Origin: Lachnospiraceae bacterium
GTDB taxonomy: Bacteria; Bacillota; Clostridia; Lachnospirales; Lachnospiraceae
Direction of reading: 5' to 3'
NCBI GenBank assembly: GCA_018053995.1
Contig: JAGPKJ010000011.1
Location: forward strand, 1-36,474
Length of the DNA: 36,474 nucleotides
Position numbers and translations under genes: made by a program. Within the stretch, counting starts at the first letter, position 1. Every line of letters starts with the position of its first letter. This document shows positions 14,820-24,776 of the stretch, one piece after another. The notes beneath the pieces were generated by a model, which was not told the DNA's origin, did not search any database, and saw only the letters and a program-made list of their open reading frames with translations.

Positions 14820-17547
14820 GTTTCTTTCCTCCACTCTTCATCTCGTTTTCTTCATCCTGAACGATTCCATTATCAACATATTTCTTTTCAAACGAATCCT
14901 TTGGCATAGGCTTGTCTATATAGTATCCCTGAACAAGCCTTACATTCATGTCTTCCAGTATCTTAAACTGGTCTTCCATCTCAATACCTTCTACGCATAT
15001 ACGTTTATCTATCGTATTGCCCAGATCTGAGACCATTCTGATAAATGACTGTGAATACGAATCAGAAGAAAGATCTCTTACAAAGCTCTGATCGACCTTG
15101 ATAACATCTAACGGTATCTCTCTTATATGATTCAGCGAAGAATATCCCGTGCCAAAATCATCGAGTGCGATACGTACCCCTGTCTCACGAATCTTTTCCA
15201 GAATATCGTGCATCCTTGACATATCATTGATTGCAAGGCTCTCCGTAACCTCAAGAGTCAGGTTTCCGGGTTTTAATTGTGTTTCTCTCAACGCACTCAT
15301 GACTTTATCTACTATATCCGACTGAAGCAGCTGAACTACTGACAGATTGACGTTGACTTTATATCCCGGATGTCCGTTTTCATTCCATCTGTGACATGCC
15401 TTACATGCCTCATTCAGTACATAGTCACCTATCGGATTGATAAGTCCAAGATATTCAGCAAGTGGAATAAAATCCGCCGGTCCTATAAATCCAAGTTTGG
15501 GACTGTTCCATCTTATGAGAGCTTCAGCTCCAGAACACGGTCTTCCTTCAAGCTGCATATCGATTATCGGCTGATAATAGACTTCAAACTGTCTGCAGTC
15601 ATCTTCCACCGCTTCACGCATATATTTTTCCATGTCAAGACGTCTGCTTGATGTAGTCTTTTCTGAACCGCTATATCGCGTTATACGATTCTTTCCTGAT
15701 TTCTTTGATTCGTACATTGCGATATCTGCTTTTTTGATAAGCTCCTGCACATCCGTTCCGCTTTCCGGGAAATGAACAACTCCCATACTCATCGTGCAGT
15801 AATAATCCGCATCCTTTATGAACCACGGTTTGTTAAAAATAGATTTTATTTCATCAAGGATACGGCTTTCTTCTGTATAGTATTCCGGCGGTATTATTAT
15901 GACAAATTCATCGCCGCCCATTCTGTAGCATGTGTTATTTATTCCTTCGATTCCGTGAATGCTCTTAGCTATAGAACGTAAGAGTAAATCTCCGTTCTGG
16001 TGTCCGAGTCCGTCATTGATATGTTTAAAATCATCAAGATCCATATACAGGAGCGTACCGGCAACACCATTTGATCTTGCATAATCAACATATTTTGCAA
16101 GATCTCGTTCGCAGCACATACGATTAAACAACCCTGTAAGGAAATCTGTATATGCCTGCTGTTCAATTCGCTTCTGATATTGTTTTTTCTCAGTCTCGTC
16201 GTGGATTGAGCAAAGCAGCGCAGGCTTATTCGTATCGCTTATCCACGCAAGTTTTGCATAAGCAAGTTCATACCACTGATGTTTCTTTGCATACTCGACT
16301 TCGATGCAGCCGGATGTTGAATCAGCAGGAATGTTCTTTTCAAAGAGATCGTACAGCGTACCATCCCTGACTTCCTGAGCAAAATCTTTTTGAAGCATAT
16401 TATTTGAAAACAGTATCGAACCATCATTCAGGTTACGCACATATATCGCGTTTCCGATAAAGCACAGTACCGAATCCTGAAACTCTTCTGTCATCTTCAG
16501 CGAATCATTTTTTATCTGCAGGTTGACAAGCGCCTGCATAACTGTCGCTGCATACCTCATCAGCTGTATCTCATCGACGCTCCATGTATGGATACGTCTT
16601 GTTTCCTCAAAACAGATATACATGCCGATAACACTGTCACTTATCGATCTTATATTTATTGGAAGTACGATAAGAGCTTTGATACCATAATCTCTGCAGT
16701 ATCTCGTTGTCTCTTCGTCAGCTCTGCGTCCCTCATTATATGTCATGACCTGATCTGTATATAGGAATGGAAGCCGCTTTATATTAAGCGTATGATCAAA
16801 CAGAGAGACAGTCCCGCTTGCACAGTACTGCGCGATGACGTCCATCTGCTCTCTGTCTCCGTTATGTATCTTATATACCTGAGCACTGCTTATATCGAGG
16901 GTTACTGCTGCATATCGTAACAGCTTATTCATAAGCGTCACAATGTCTTCATCGCTGTCAAGAACCTGGAGCATATCCGTAAGAGCCTGATATTTCCGAT
17001 CTTTCTTCTCACATTCTTCATCCTGCGGATCACCGTATGATTCACTATACGGAGCCGCTTTTACAGTATATCCGTCAGAATTCTGTACTGCTGAGATATA
17101 ACCTGCAAAACCGCAGAGCAGATCGAGTGATCGTATAAAAGATTCCTGGCTTAAGTATCTTGAGAATCCGCCAACTGCTTCTTTTGCAAATCCTTCAGTA
17201 TCAGGATCACTGACAGCAGCCTGAAGTATCCATACAAGACTGCATTTTCCACTCTGGGTACGTACAACAACCGCACCGTATTTTATATCCGGAACATCAG
17301 TATCTTCTATCGCTTCGTCTTCAAGATTTCCACTTGAAACGCGCTCATACAGACGGGATATATCAGATTCAGTAATATGCTGTGAGAATTTGGTCAGGTC
17401 GCTGCTGCTGCCCGAAGGCACCGTACATGCTCTTCCTTCGGAATTAAAGCAGACTGCGCAGACTCCAATAAGCCTGCAGAAATTATCCTGAAAATTCTGC
17501 AGTATCCTTTCATCTGTTGAATTGACTAAAGTAGAATTTAATTCCAT
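14740..17547 (-). CDS. GAF-PAS-GGDEF-EAL cyclic di-GMP signalling protein
   Basis: The 935-residue protein has no obvious membrane segment. The domains are an N-terminal region of unknown family (1-185), a GAF-like domain (about 195-340), a PAS-like domain (about 345-455), GGDEF (about 465-630, with YRMGGDEFVIIIP intact) and EAL (about 645-905, with GAEALIRW and DDFGTGYSSL intact). Both catalytic motifs look functional, so the protein could make or degrade c-di-GMP, or one domain may be regulatory. It sits between guaB and purO on the same strand, linking nucleotide supply and c-di-GMP turnover by position. The last 40-45 residues after the EAL domain are poorly conserved and overlap purO by 80 bases. 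No strong Shine-Dalgarno is seen. Confidence 0.85.
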   Translation of the reverse strand: MELNSTLVNSTDERILQNFQDNFCRLIGVCAVCFNSEGRACTVPSGSSSDLTKFSQHITESDISRLYERVSSGNLEDEAIEDTDVPDIKYGAVVVRTQSGKCSLVWILQAAVSDPDTEGFAKEAVGGFSRYLSQESFIRSLDLLCGFAGYISAVQNSDGYTVKAAPYSESYGDPQDEECEKKDRKYQALTDMLQVLDSDEDIVTLMNKLLRYAAVTLDISSAQVYKIHNGDREQMDVIAQYCASGTVSLFDHTLNIKRLPFLYTDQVMTYNEGRRADEETTRYCRDYGIKALIVLPINIRSISDSVIGMYICFEETRRIHTWSVDEIQLMRYAATVMQALVNLQIKNDSLKMTEEFQDSVLCFIGNAIYVRNLNDGSILFSNNMLQKDFAQEVRDGTLYDLFEKNIPADSTSGCIEVEYAKKHQWYELAYAKLAWISDTNKPALLCSIHDETEKKQYQKRIEQQAYTDFLTGLFNRMCCERDLAKYVDYARSNGVAGTLLYMDLDDFKHINDGLGHQNGDLLLRSIAKSIHGIEGINNTCYRMGGDEFVIIIPPEYYTEESRILDEIKSIFNKPWFIKDADYYCTMSMGVVHFPESGTDVQELIKKADIAMYESKKSGKNRITRYSGSEKTTSSRRLDMEKYMREAVEDDCRQFEVYYQPIIDMQLEGRPCSGAEALIRWNSPKLGFIGPADFIPLAEYLGLINPIGDYVLNEACKACHRWNENGHPGYKVNVNLSVVQLLQSDIVDKVMSALRETQLKPGNLTLEVTESLAINDMSRMHDILEKIRETGVRIALDDFGTGYSSLNHIREIPLDVIKVDQSFVRDLSSDSYSQSFIRMVSDLGNTIDKRICVEGIEMEDQFKILEDMNVRLVQGYYIDKPMPKDSFEKKYVDNGIVQDEENEMKSGGKKHENSVICPGTVKKRISRKRSDDWKKQ

Positions 17548-17595
17548 TACATCTTTACCATCCCGACCTGGCTTTATTATTCAAAATGTATCCGC

Positions 17596-19059
<1,464 letters not shown>

Positions 19060-19074
19060 TTAGACCTCCTCTTT

Positions 19075-19578
19075 TCAGTCAGTGAATACTTTACGCGGAG
19101 CCGCATTTTTCAGAGCTTTAACAAGTTCCTCATTCGGTTCCAGGATAATCTTAGAATCCCCGTTATAATACATCGCATAACGTTTTTCAGGCTGAGATGA
19201 TATGCTTGAACTATAATCACTTTCCTTTACTGAACGTTTTCTGTAGTCATCCAAATGATAGGAATTAACAGGTGCGAAGATTTCCATTTTATCAATATCA
19301 AATGTGCAGACCGATTTACGGCTGCTCTTATCAAATATCTTATCTATAGAAAGTTCCTTGGAGCAATATGAATACTCATATTCTATATTGATTCTCCGGT
19401 GTATAAACCAGCACAAAAAACCCGTGCCAAGCGCGAGCAGCAAAAAATACATCAAATTTGGCACAATGCCGATCATGCAGAAAAATATCGTCATAAGAAG
19501 AAAGAGAAAATAAAGAAATCTCATCAGTACAGATGGTTTGCGTGAAACCATGCATTCCACAAAAGTCTCATCATACAT
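19075..19578 (-). CDS. Two-helix membrane protein of unknown function
   Basis: The 167-residue protein has two hydrophobic helices near the N-terminus (about 18-37 and 40-58). These are followed by a soluble region with a predicted beta-rich, PH-like pattern (YSYCSKELSIDKIFDKSSRK, MEIFAPVNSYH) and an IILEPNEELVKALKNAAP segment near the end. Many Lachnospiraceae genomes carry such a small membrane protein; I am not certain of a domain number and do not assign one. It lies 15 bases upstream of guaB and is probably the first gene of that operon. It has a recognisable promoter about 90 bases upstream. Confidence 0.7.
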   Translation of the reverse strand: MYDETFVECMVSRKPSVLMRFLYFLFLLMTIFFCMIGIVPNLMYFLLLALGTGFLCWFIHRRINIEYEYSYCSKELSIDKIFDKSSRKSVCTFDIDKMEIFAPVNSYHLDDYRKRSVKESDYSSSISSQPEKRYAMYYNGDSKIILEPNEELVKALKNAAPRKVFTD

Positions 19579-19664
19579 ATCTCATACTCCATTTCAGACA
19601 AATATAATATTGAAGAAAAAGTGAAGTTGAAAAGAAAGAAAAGCATAAAAAAGCGCTCTACAAC

Positions 19665-19693
19665 ATACTAAATCAATACTTCATTTTTTTCAA
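19665..19693 (-). promoter_or_regulatory. Promoter of the guaB operon
   Basis: On the minus strand TTGAAA (19688-19693) and TAGTAT (19665-19670) are separated by 17 bases, about 87 bases upstream of the 19578 start. The -35 matches 5 of 6 consensus bases and the -10 matches 4 of 6. Confidence 0.5.
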
Positions 19694-19790
19694 GCAATTT
19701 AGGGCATCCTTGGTAGATGCATCATACTATGATAATGAAATAAATGTGTGTCCGATTTGTGATAATTATATTAAATAACCTCTAAATCAA

Positions 19791-19823
19791 TTGACTTGAC
19801 ATACAAAGTGAAGTATCATTCAC
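19791..19823 (+). promoter_or_regulatory. Promoter with overlapping palindrome for the orphan membrane protein
   Basis: TTGACT (19791-19796), a 17-base spacer and TATCAT (19814-19819) form a good promoter. GTGAA (19808-19812) and TTCAC (19819-19823) form a 5-base-arm inverted repeat centred on the -10 box, a typical place for a repressor to act. The regulator is unknown. Confidence 0.5.
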
Positions 19824-19862
19824 GTATTCTTAAGGCAAATATCACAAAAAAAGAGGACAAAA

Positions 19863-20654
19863 ATGGCTATACGTGATGAAATAAGAGAACAGACACAGAA
19901 AACAAAAGAAATGACACGTAAAGAAAAGCTTGGGTACTTCTGGATGTACTACAAAGTCCCTTTTCTCGCCACTATAATCGGCATCATCGTACTTATAAGC
20001 TGCATACATAGCGCAATGACACATAAAGATGATGCGTTATGTGCTATGCTCATAAATGCAGATTCCTCAGCAATGCCAACAACCACTATTGATACCTGGG
20101 ATAAAGATCTTTCTTCCCAGCTTGGTATTGATACATCAAAATACCAGATATACATAGATTATTCAACTTCTCTATCTTTATATAGTAATGATCAGTATGC
20201 CCTTTCAAATACAGAAAAATTTGCTGCGATGTGTGCTGCCAACCAGATTGATGATGTTATCTGCGATGATACGATGTTTGAATATTATGCGCAGTTTCAA
20301 TATTATAAAGACCTTAGTACAGTTCTTACAAAGGACGAACTTGCAAAATACGAAGGTCAGATCTACTACACAGACAAAAGTACCTTTGATAATACAGATG
20401 CAGAGAATTTTGATGCCAGTGAGATAACCGACAGGAAGATCGACCATCATGATCCATCTACAATGAAAGACCCCGTCGCTGTTGGAATCTATGTGACTGA
20501 TTCAAGCAAGATAAAAGATTCCAAGTGTTATGATTACCTGGCGGCAGCCAAGACTCAGTTTCAAGGGCAGCAGAGCGAGGCTGTTCTCGGTATCTCCGCA
20601 ACGACATTGCACCCTGAGGCTTCTATTACATTCCTAAAATATATCATGGACTAG
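19863..20654 (+). CDS. Membrane-anchored extracytoplasmic protein of unknown function
   Basis: The 263-residue protein has a cytoplasmic charged N-terminus (1-30, rich in Lys, Glu, Arg), one membrane helix (about 34-54) and a 205-residue external domain rich in Asp, Tyr and Ser. There is no lipobox and no catalytic motif I can name. The region KLGYFWMYYKVPFLATIIGI plus the DDALCAMLINADSS start of the outer part resembles a class of clostridial single-pass proteins whose outer domain has a solute-binding-like fold. This is a weak analogy. It is monocistronic, convergent with gatB and divergent from the guaB operon, under its own promoter with an overlapping palindrome. AGAGG precedes the start. 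Confidence 0.7.
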   Translation: MAIRDEIREQTQKTKEMTRKEKLGYFWMYYKVPFLATIIGIIVLISCIHSAMTHKDDALCAMLINADSSAMPTTTIDTWDKDLSSQLGIDTSKYQIYIDYSTSLSLYSNDQYALSNTEKFAAMCAANQIDDVICDDTMFEYYAQFQYYKDLSTVLTKDELAKYEGQIYYTDKSTFDNTDAENFDASEITDRKIDHHDPSTMKDPVAVGIYVTDSSKIKDSKCYDYLAAAKTQFQGQQSEAVLGISATTLHPEASITFLKYIMD

Positions 20655-20724
20655 CTTCATTTATTTGCAATTTGTTTATTCATGATTTAATTATCGCTTC
20701 ATGTGATTTTACCGTTGCATCGAA

Positions 20725-22161
20725 CTATCTATTCAACAGCTCTTCAAGTATCTGGCTTACTGACGCAGGATCTACTTTTCCATGAGTCTCCTTCATCATC
20801 TGTCCAACGAGAAATCCTATCGCTTTCTTCTTTCCGGCTTCATAATCAGCGACTGACTGTGGATTGTCTGAGATTATCTTCTCAGCCGCTGTCTTTATCG
20901 CACCATCATCTTCCACCGTCTCAAGTCCATTTTCCTTAACATAGACTTCCGGATCGATATCATCAGAAAATATCTTTTCAAATACCGTCTTTGCGACTGA
21001 ACTGTTGATCTTCTTTGCCGATGTGAGTTCAACAAGTGCCGCGAGATGTTCCGGTGAAAATCTAAGATCTTCCGGATCCGTCTCAGTCTCCTTCATAAGA
21101 CGCATTGTTTCACTCATAAGCCAGTTTGAGACAAGTTTTGGCTTTCCACATATCGCCGCTGCCGCCTCAAATAGATCCGCAAGGTGTTTTGATGAGGTCA
21201 ATTGTTCTATATCATATTCCGGAAGATCATATTCTTTCGCGTATCTCTCTTCCTTTTCTTCTCTGAATTCAGGCTGGTGTCCCCTTATCTCATCAATCAT
21301 ATCATCTGTTACGCGTACAGGCGGAATGTCCGGATCCGGGAAATACCTGTAATCCTTGGCATCTTCTTTGCTTCGCATCGGATATGAGCATCCTTTATTA
21401 TCATCCCATCTGCGTGTTTCCTGGACAACCTGCTCTCCTGATTCGATAAGGTCTTCCTGTCTTCCGCTCTCATATTCTATAGCACGTGTTATTGCTTTGA
21501 ATGAACTTAGATTCTTCATCTCGGCACGTGTTCCAAGTGCTTCTCCATGCTTATGAACAGAAAGATTCACATCTGCTCTCATCGAGCCTTCCTGCAGTTT
21601 GCAGTCTGAGACACCCAGATACTGAGCCGTTGTCCTTATCTTCTCCAGATAAGCTATGACTTCTTCTGCGTTCCGCATATCCGGTTCCGACACTATCTCG
21701 ATAAGCGGTACACCTGATCTGTTGTAATCTACAAGTGTTATATCATTCACATCATCATGGATAAGTTTGCCTGCATCTTCTTCCATATGCATCTCGTGGA
21801 TTCTGACACGCTTATCTCCGGCTTTTGTCTTGATCTCAACACTTCCATTTCGACATATAGGCAGATAGAGTTGTGATATCTGATAGTTTTGCGGATTATC
21901 CGGATAGAAATAATTCTTTCTGTCAAATCGCCCGTATCTTGTTATCTCACAATCTGTTGCCAGTCCCATGGCAATGGCGTATTCAAGGACTTTTTTATTT
22001 AACACGGGAAGGGATCCCGGCATTCCGGTACATACCGGACAAGTATGTGAATTAGGGGTACCGCCGAATTTTGTGGAACACCCGCAAAATATCTTTGTCG
22101 CAGTTGCAAGTTCGATATGAACTTCAAGTCCCAGGACTATCTCGTAATCTTCTTCAGACAT
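20725..22161 (-). CDS. gatB: Aspartyl/glutamyl-tRNA amidotransferase subunit B
   Basis: The 478-residue protein is a full-length GatB, the kinase subunit that phosphorylates the misacylated aspartyl or glutamyl group and binds tRNA. Motifs include VLGLEVHIELATATKIFCGC, NSHTCPVCTGMPGSLPVLN (zinc-site cysteines), FYPDNPQNYQISQ, GSMRADVNLSV and a C-terminal YqeY-like helical tail ending QILEELLNR. It overlaps the gatA stop by 8 bases. It is the last gene of the aspS-gatC-gatA-gatB set. No terminator is visible before the convergent gene. Confidence 0.95.
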   Translation of the reverse strand: MSEEDYEIVLGLEVHIELATATKIFCGCSTKFGGTPNSHTCPVCTGMPGSLPVLNKKVLEYAIAMGLATDCEITRYGRFDRKNYFYPDNPQNYQISQLYLPICRNGSVEIKTKAGDKRVRIHEMHMEEDAGKLIHDDVNDITLVDYNRSGVPLIEIVSEPDMRNAEEVIAYLEKIRTTAQYLGVSDCKLQEGSMRADVNLSVHKHGEALGTRAEMKNLSSFKAITRAIEYESGRQEDLIESGEQVVQETRRWDDNKGCSYPMRSKEDAKDYRYFPDPDIPPVRVTDDMIDEIRGHQPEFREEKEERYAKEYDLPEYDIEQLTSSKHLADLFEAAAAICGKPKLVSNWLMSETMRLMKETETDPEDLRFSPEHLAALVELTSAKKINSSVAKTVFEKIFSDDIDPEVYVKENGLETVEDDGAIKTAAEKIISDNPQSVADYEAGKKKAIGFLVGQMMKETHGKVDPASVSQILEELLNR

Positions 22162-23872
22162 TCTGTGCCTCCCCTATCGGTGCTGTGCCGGCTGCTGCCA
22201 CAGCTCCGCCATCTGATGGACTGCATGCTGATGCACTTCCTGCGTCGCCTGCTTTAGTGCTTCCTGCTGATACACTTCCTGCGTTGCCTGCTTTAGTGCT
22301 TCCTGACGAATATATGCTCTCCCATGTGTAAGCAGCTCTGATCAGAGTCTTCTCAGAATAGCAGTTTCCTGTGAACTGAACTCCTATAGGAAGCCCCTCT
22401 GCGTCTCTGCCACACGGCAGACTTATTGCCGGAAGTCCGGCAAGATTAGCCGGTACGGTATATATGTCTCCAAGATACATCTGCATTGGGTCTGTAAGGC
22501 TCGTCCCCATTTCAGGTGCAGTTGTAGGGGCTACCGGGCCAAGTATCATATCATATTTTGTAAATGCATCATCAAACGCTTTCTTTATCATTGTCCTGAC
22601 TTTAAGCGCTTTCAGATAATACGCGTCATAATATCCGGAGCTAAGCACAAATGAGCCTATCATGATACGACGCTCGACTTCTGCTCCAAATCCCTCCGAT
22701 CGTGTGCGCTTATACATATCGTGAAGTCCATTGTATCCCTTTGCTCTAAAGCCATATTTTACACCATCAAAACGCTCAAGATTTGAGCTCGCTTCAGCAT
22801 CGGCGATCGTATAATATGTGGGAATGTCATATTCTGTAAGTCCAAGATCAAAATGTTCTACTATTGCTCCCATTTTTTCAAGTTCTTTAGCTGTGTTCAA
22901 AACGGCATCCGCAACTTCTTTCTGTAGGCCTTTCGTAAAATAGTCGTCTGGAATTCCTATCTTCAGTCCCTTTACGTCTGTCACAAGTGCTGATGTAAAA
23001 TCGGTATCTTTTCTGTCAAGTGATGTACCGTCGGCTTTATCATATCCCGCGATCAATTCAAGTACGGCTGCACAATCCTCGACATTTCTTGTGAGTGGTC
23101 CTATCTGATCAAGTGACGAACCATATGCTATAAGACCGTACCTTGAAACTGTACCATATGTCGGTTTCATTCCTACAACACCGCAATATGACGCAGGCTG
23201 TCTTATAGAGCCGCCTGTATCTGATCCAAGTGCGTATCCGCACTCACCTAAAGCTGTAGCAGCAGCAGATCCGCCTGATGAGCCGCCCGGTACATGCTCT
23301 GGATTCACCGGATTTTTCGTCGGGCCATACGTCGACGTTTCTGTCGTTGAGCCCATCGCAAATTCGTCCATATTTGTCTTGCCAAGTATCACTGCCCCTG
23401 CATTTTTAAGTCTGTCTACTGCAAACGCATCAAATGTGGGTTCAAATCCAGTGAGTATCTTTGACGCACAAGTCGTCGCCATGCCTTTTGTGCAAAGGTT
23501 ATCTTTAAGTGCGATCGGTACGCCTGCAAGCGGATATGACTGCATCTTCTGTACATTACTGCCATTATTTCCCGCGCTTTGACTGCTTGTGACTTCCATG
23601 TTGTCCATGCAGGCAGTTCCCCTATAATCATCTATTCCGCCAACGCATGCCGGTTCGTATATGCTTCCATCATCTATCTTCTTTTGGACTTCTTCTGCAC
23701 TTTTCAGCGCGCCTTCTTCGTCCAATGTAATGTAACAGTTATAGTCCTTTTCTTTTGCATGTATCCTGTCTATCACAGCTTTCGTCGCCTCTACAGCTGA
23801 TACTTTTCCGTCCTTTATTTCCCTGCCAAGCTCACAGGCGCCCATATCTACTAATTCCATATTTTGCTCCAT
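22154..23872 (-). CDS. gatA: Aspartyl/glutamyl-tRNA amidotransferase subunit A
   Basis: The 572-residue amidase-signature protein releases ammonia from glutamine for GatB. The Ser-cisSer-Lys triad is visible: Lys in ALKDN (about 123), Ser in GGSSGGSAAA (about 199) and Ser in GSDTGGSIRQPA (about 222). It is longer than a typical GatA (about 485). Two additions account for this: an insertion of about 45 residues (about 68-112) before the YPLAGVPIALKDN segment, and a C-terminal tail of about 50 residues rich in Gly, Ala and Ser containing a 13-residue tandem repeat. Neither is a known GatA feature. It lies 24 bases after gatC and overlaps gatB. Confidence 0.93.
   Translation of the reverse strand: MEQNMELVDMGACELGREIKDGKVSAVEATKAVIDRIHAKEKDYNCYITLDEEGALKSAEEVQKKIDDGSIYEPACVGGIDDYRGTACMDNMEVTSSQSAGNNGSNVQKMQSYPLAGVPIALKDNLCTKGMATTCASKILTGFEPTFDAFAVDRLKNAGAVILGKTNMDEFAMGSTTETSTYGPTKNPVNPEHVPGGSSGGSAAATALGECGYALGSDTGGSIRQPASYCGVVGMKPTYGTVSRYGLIAYGSSLDQIGPLTRNVEDCAAVLELIAGYDKADGTSLDRKDTDFTSALVTDVKGLKIGIPDDYFTKGLQKEVADAVLNTAKELEKMGAIVEHFDLGLTEYDIPTYYTIADAEASSNLERFDGVKYGFRAKGYNGLHDMYKRTRSEGFGAEVERRIMIGSFVLSSGYYDAYYLKALKVRTMIKKAFDDAFTKYDMILGPVAPTTAPEMGTSLTDPMQMYLGDIYTVPANLAGLPAISLPCGRDAEGLPIGVQFTGNCYSEKTLIRAAYTWESIYSSGSTKAGNAGSVSAGSTKAGDAGSASACSPSDGGAVAAAGTAPIGEAQNV
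22228..22305. repeat. 39-base tandem duplication in the gatA C-terminal tail
   Basis: Two adjacent 39-base units (22228-22266 and 22267-22305) are nearly identical and encode a duplicated 13-residue GSTKAG-type segment at the end of GatA. Confidence 0.85.
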
Positions 23873-23896
23873 TTCCAGCTGCTGCTTTCATCAGTA

Positions 23897-24187
23897 TCAA
23901 AATGTCTTAGGTACAGACAGCATCTGATCCTGCACCTCAGGTGCATTTGCAAGTGTTTCTTCATGTCCATCGCTATTTGTCACCTCGTCCTCACGAAATG
24001 CAGTCGGATTATTCATAACGTGCGTGAGCGGTTCTACGCCATCTGTATCAAGTTCACCAAGCTTGTCGATATAATCGAGCATTTCCGCTATATCAGCTTT
24101 TGCCTTTTCCTTCTCATCCCCTGTTATCTCAAGTTTTGAAAGGATTCCAACATAATCAACGGTTTCATCCGAAATTTCATGCTTCAT
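23897..24187 (-). CDS. gatC: Aspartyl/glutamyl-tRNA amidotransferase subunit C
   Basis: The 96-residue protein has normal GatC length. It shows the expected order: a short helix with VDYVGILSKLEITGDEK, the IAEMLDYIDKLGELDTDGVEP segment with VEPLTHV, and the conserved FREDEV. GatC stabilises the GatA-GatB interface. Unlike most gatCAB operons, about 590 bases of non-coding repeat sequence separate it from aspS. The Shine-Dalgarno is the GGCGGA region of the leader. Confidence 0.93.
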   Translation of the reverse strand: MKHEISDETVDYVGILSKLEITGDEKEKAKADIAEMLDYIDKLGELDTDGVEPLTHVMNNPTAFREDEVTNSDGHEETLANAPEVQDQMLSVPKTF

Positions 24188-24220
24188 AAGACATTCCGCC
24201 TTTCCTGCTTTTACTACATT

Positions 24221-24290
24221 GCCGCTTCTGCTGCTTCGGCTGCTTCAGTTGCTTCTACTGCTTCGGCTGCTTCGGCTGCTTCAGTTGCTA
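24221..24290. repeat. 9-base tandem repeat upstream of gatC
   Basis: About seven and a half 9-base units (for example GCTGCTTCG, GCTGCTTCA, GTTGCTTCT) show a 36-base higher-order period. On the minus strand one frame reads as Ala-Ala-Glu, Ala-Thr-Glu and Ala-Val-Glu triplets and ends at a TAG just before the gatC leader. That frame has no convincing start codon. Confidence 0.8.
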
Positions 24291-24408
24291 TCCCGTGACA
24301 TCCGCACTGTGCTACTCGTACATCATATTTTTATCAGACTTTCATTAGGCATATCCGTTGCAGCTTTTTCACAGCTGCATATTGCATGTGCTGATATTCT
24401 CTTCAGAT

Positions 24409-24752
24409 AATACAGTATATATGGACAGATCTTCGAATTATACTGTATTTATTGTTGCCTTTCGAACGGTCACTTTTTTGAATACAGTACTCTGAAAAAA
24501 GCATCTCCTGTATACTGCTTTTTTTTGCTTATCAAGGGGGTCATCCCCTGTAAAATGCAGTATATGTAACTTATCCATTCAAATAATACTGCATCATAAC
24601 TGATGTTTTAGTCAATGCACCCCTTATGTCACTCCTAAAATGCAGTATACGTGTCAATTATTATTCTATATACTGTACATATTTTGCTGATGCATTTTAC
24701 AAGCGTAAAAAATACAGTATTCATGAATAAAATGTGTATTTTTACTGCATTT
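24409..24752. repeat. Ten-copy alternating inverted-repeat array (AAATRCAGTA and TACTGYATTT)
   Basis: Cores on the plus strand: CAGTA at 24413, 24485, 24558, 24643 and 24715; TACTG at 24441, 24513, 24587, 24671 and 24743. Orientation alternates strictly. Each CAGTA is 28 bases from the next TACTG, start to start (29 once), so gaps are 23, 23, 24, 23 and 23. The gaps from TACTG to the next CAGTA are 39, 40, 51 and 39. Pairs repeat every 72, 73, 85 and 72 bases. Outer flanks are AT-rich (AAAT before CAGTA, ATTT after TACTG). Inner sequences differ between units. The base next to the core is A or G (T or C on the other half). It matches across all four between-pair gaps but in only two of the five within-pair gaps. 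Confidence 0.9.
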
Positions 24753-24776
24753 CGTCACTCTAAATATATCTGTCTT

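Larger units (their letters stand above)
24188..24776. other. Non-coding region between gatC and aspS
   Basis: No real gene is visible in these 589 bases. From gatC outward it holds a 9-base tandem repeat (24221-24290), a small hairpin GCAGCT-TTTTCAC-AGCTGC (24360-24378), then the ten-copy inverted-repeat array that runs up to the aspS stop codon. If aspS and gatCAB share one transcript, all of this is transcribed. Confidence 0.8.

Noticed and set aside
24540..24550. GGGG-TCAT-CCCC hairpin inside the array as a terminator
   Set aside because: The stem is only 4 base pairs and no T-run directly follows on either strand.
24409..24752. CRISPR array reading of the repeat array
   Set aside because: The conserved parts are only about 10 bases, alternate in orientation and have two different spacing classes. 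There are no cas genes in the window.
24409..24752. LexA (SOS) boxes, because TACTGT and ACAGTA occur
   Set aside because: SOS boxes of that type are CTGT-N8-ACAG and belong to proteobacteria. Here the closest such halves are 39-51 bases apart, and Firmicutes LexA uses a different site.
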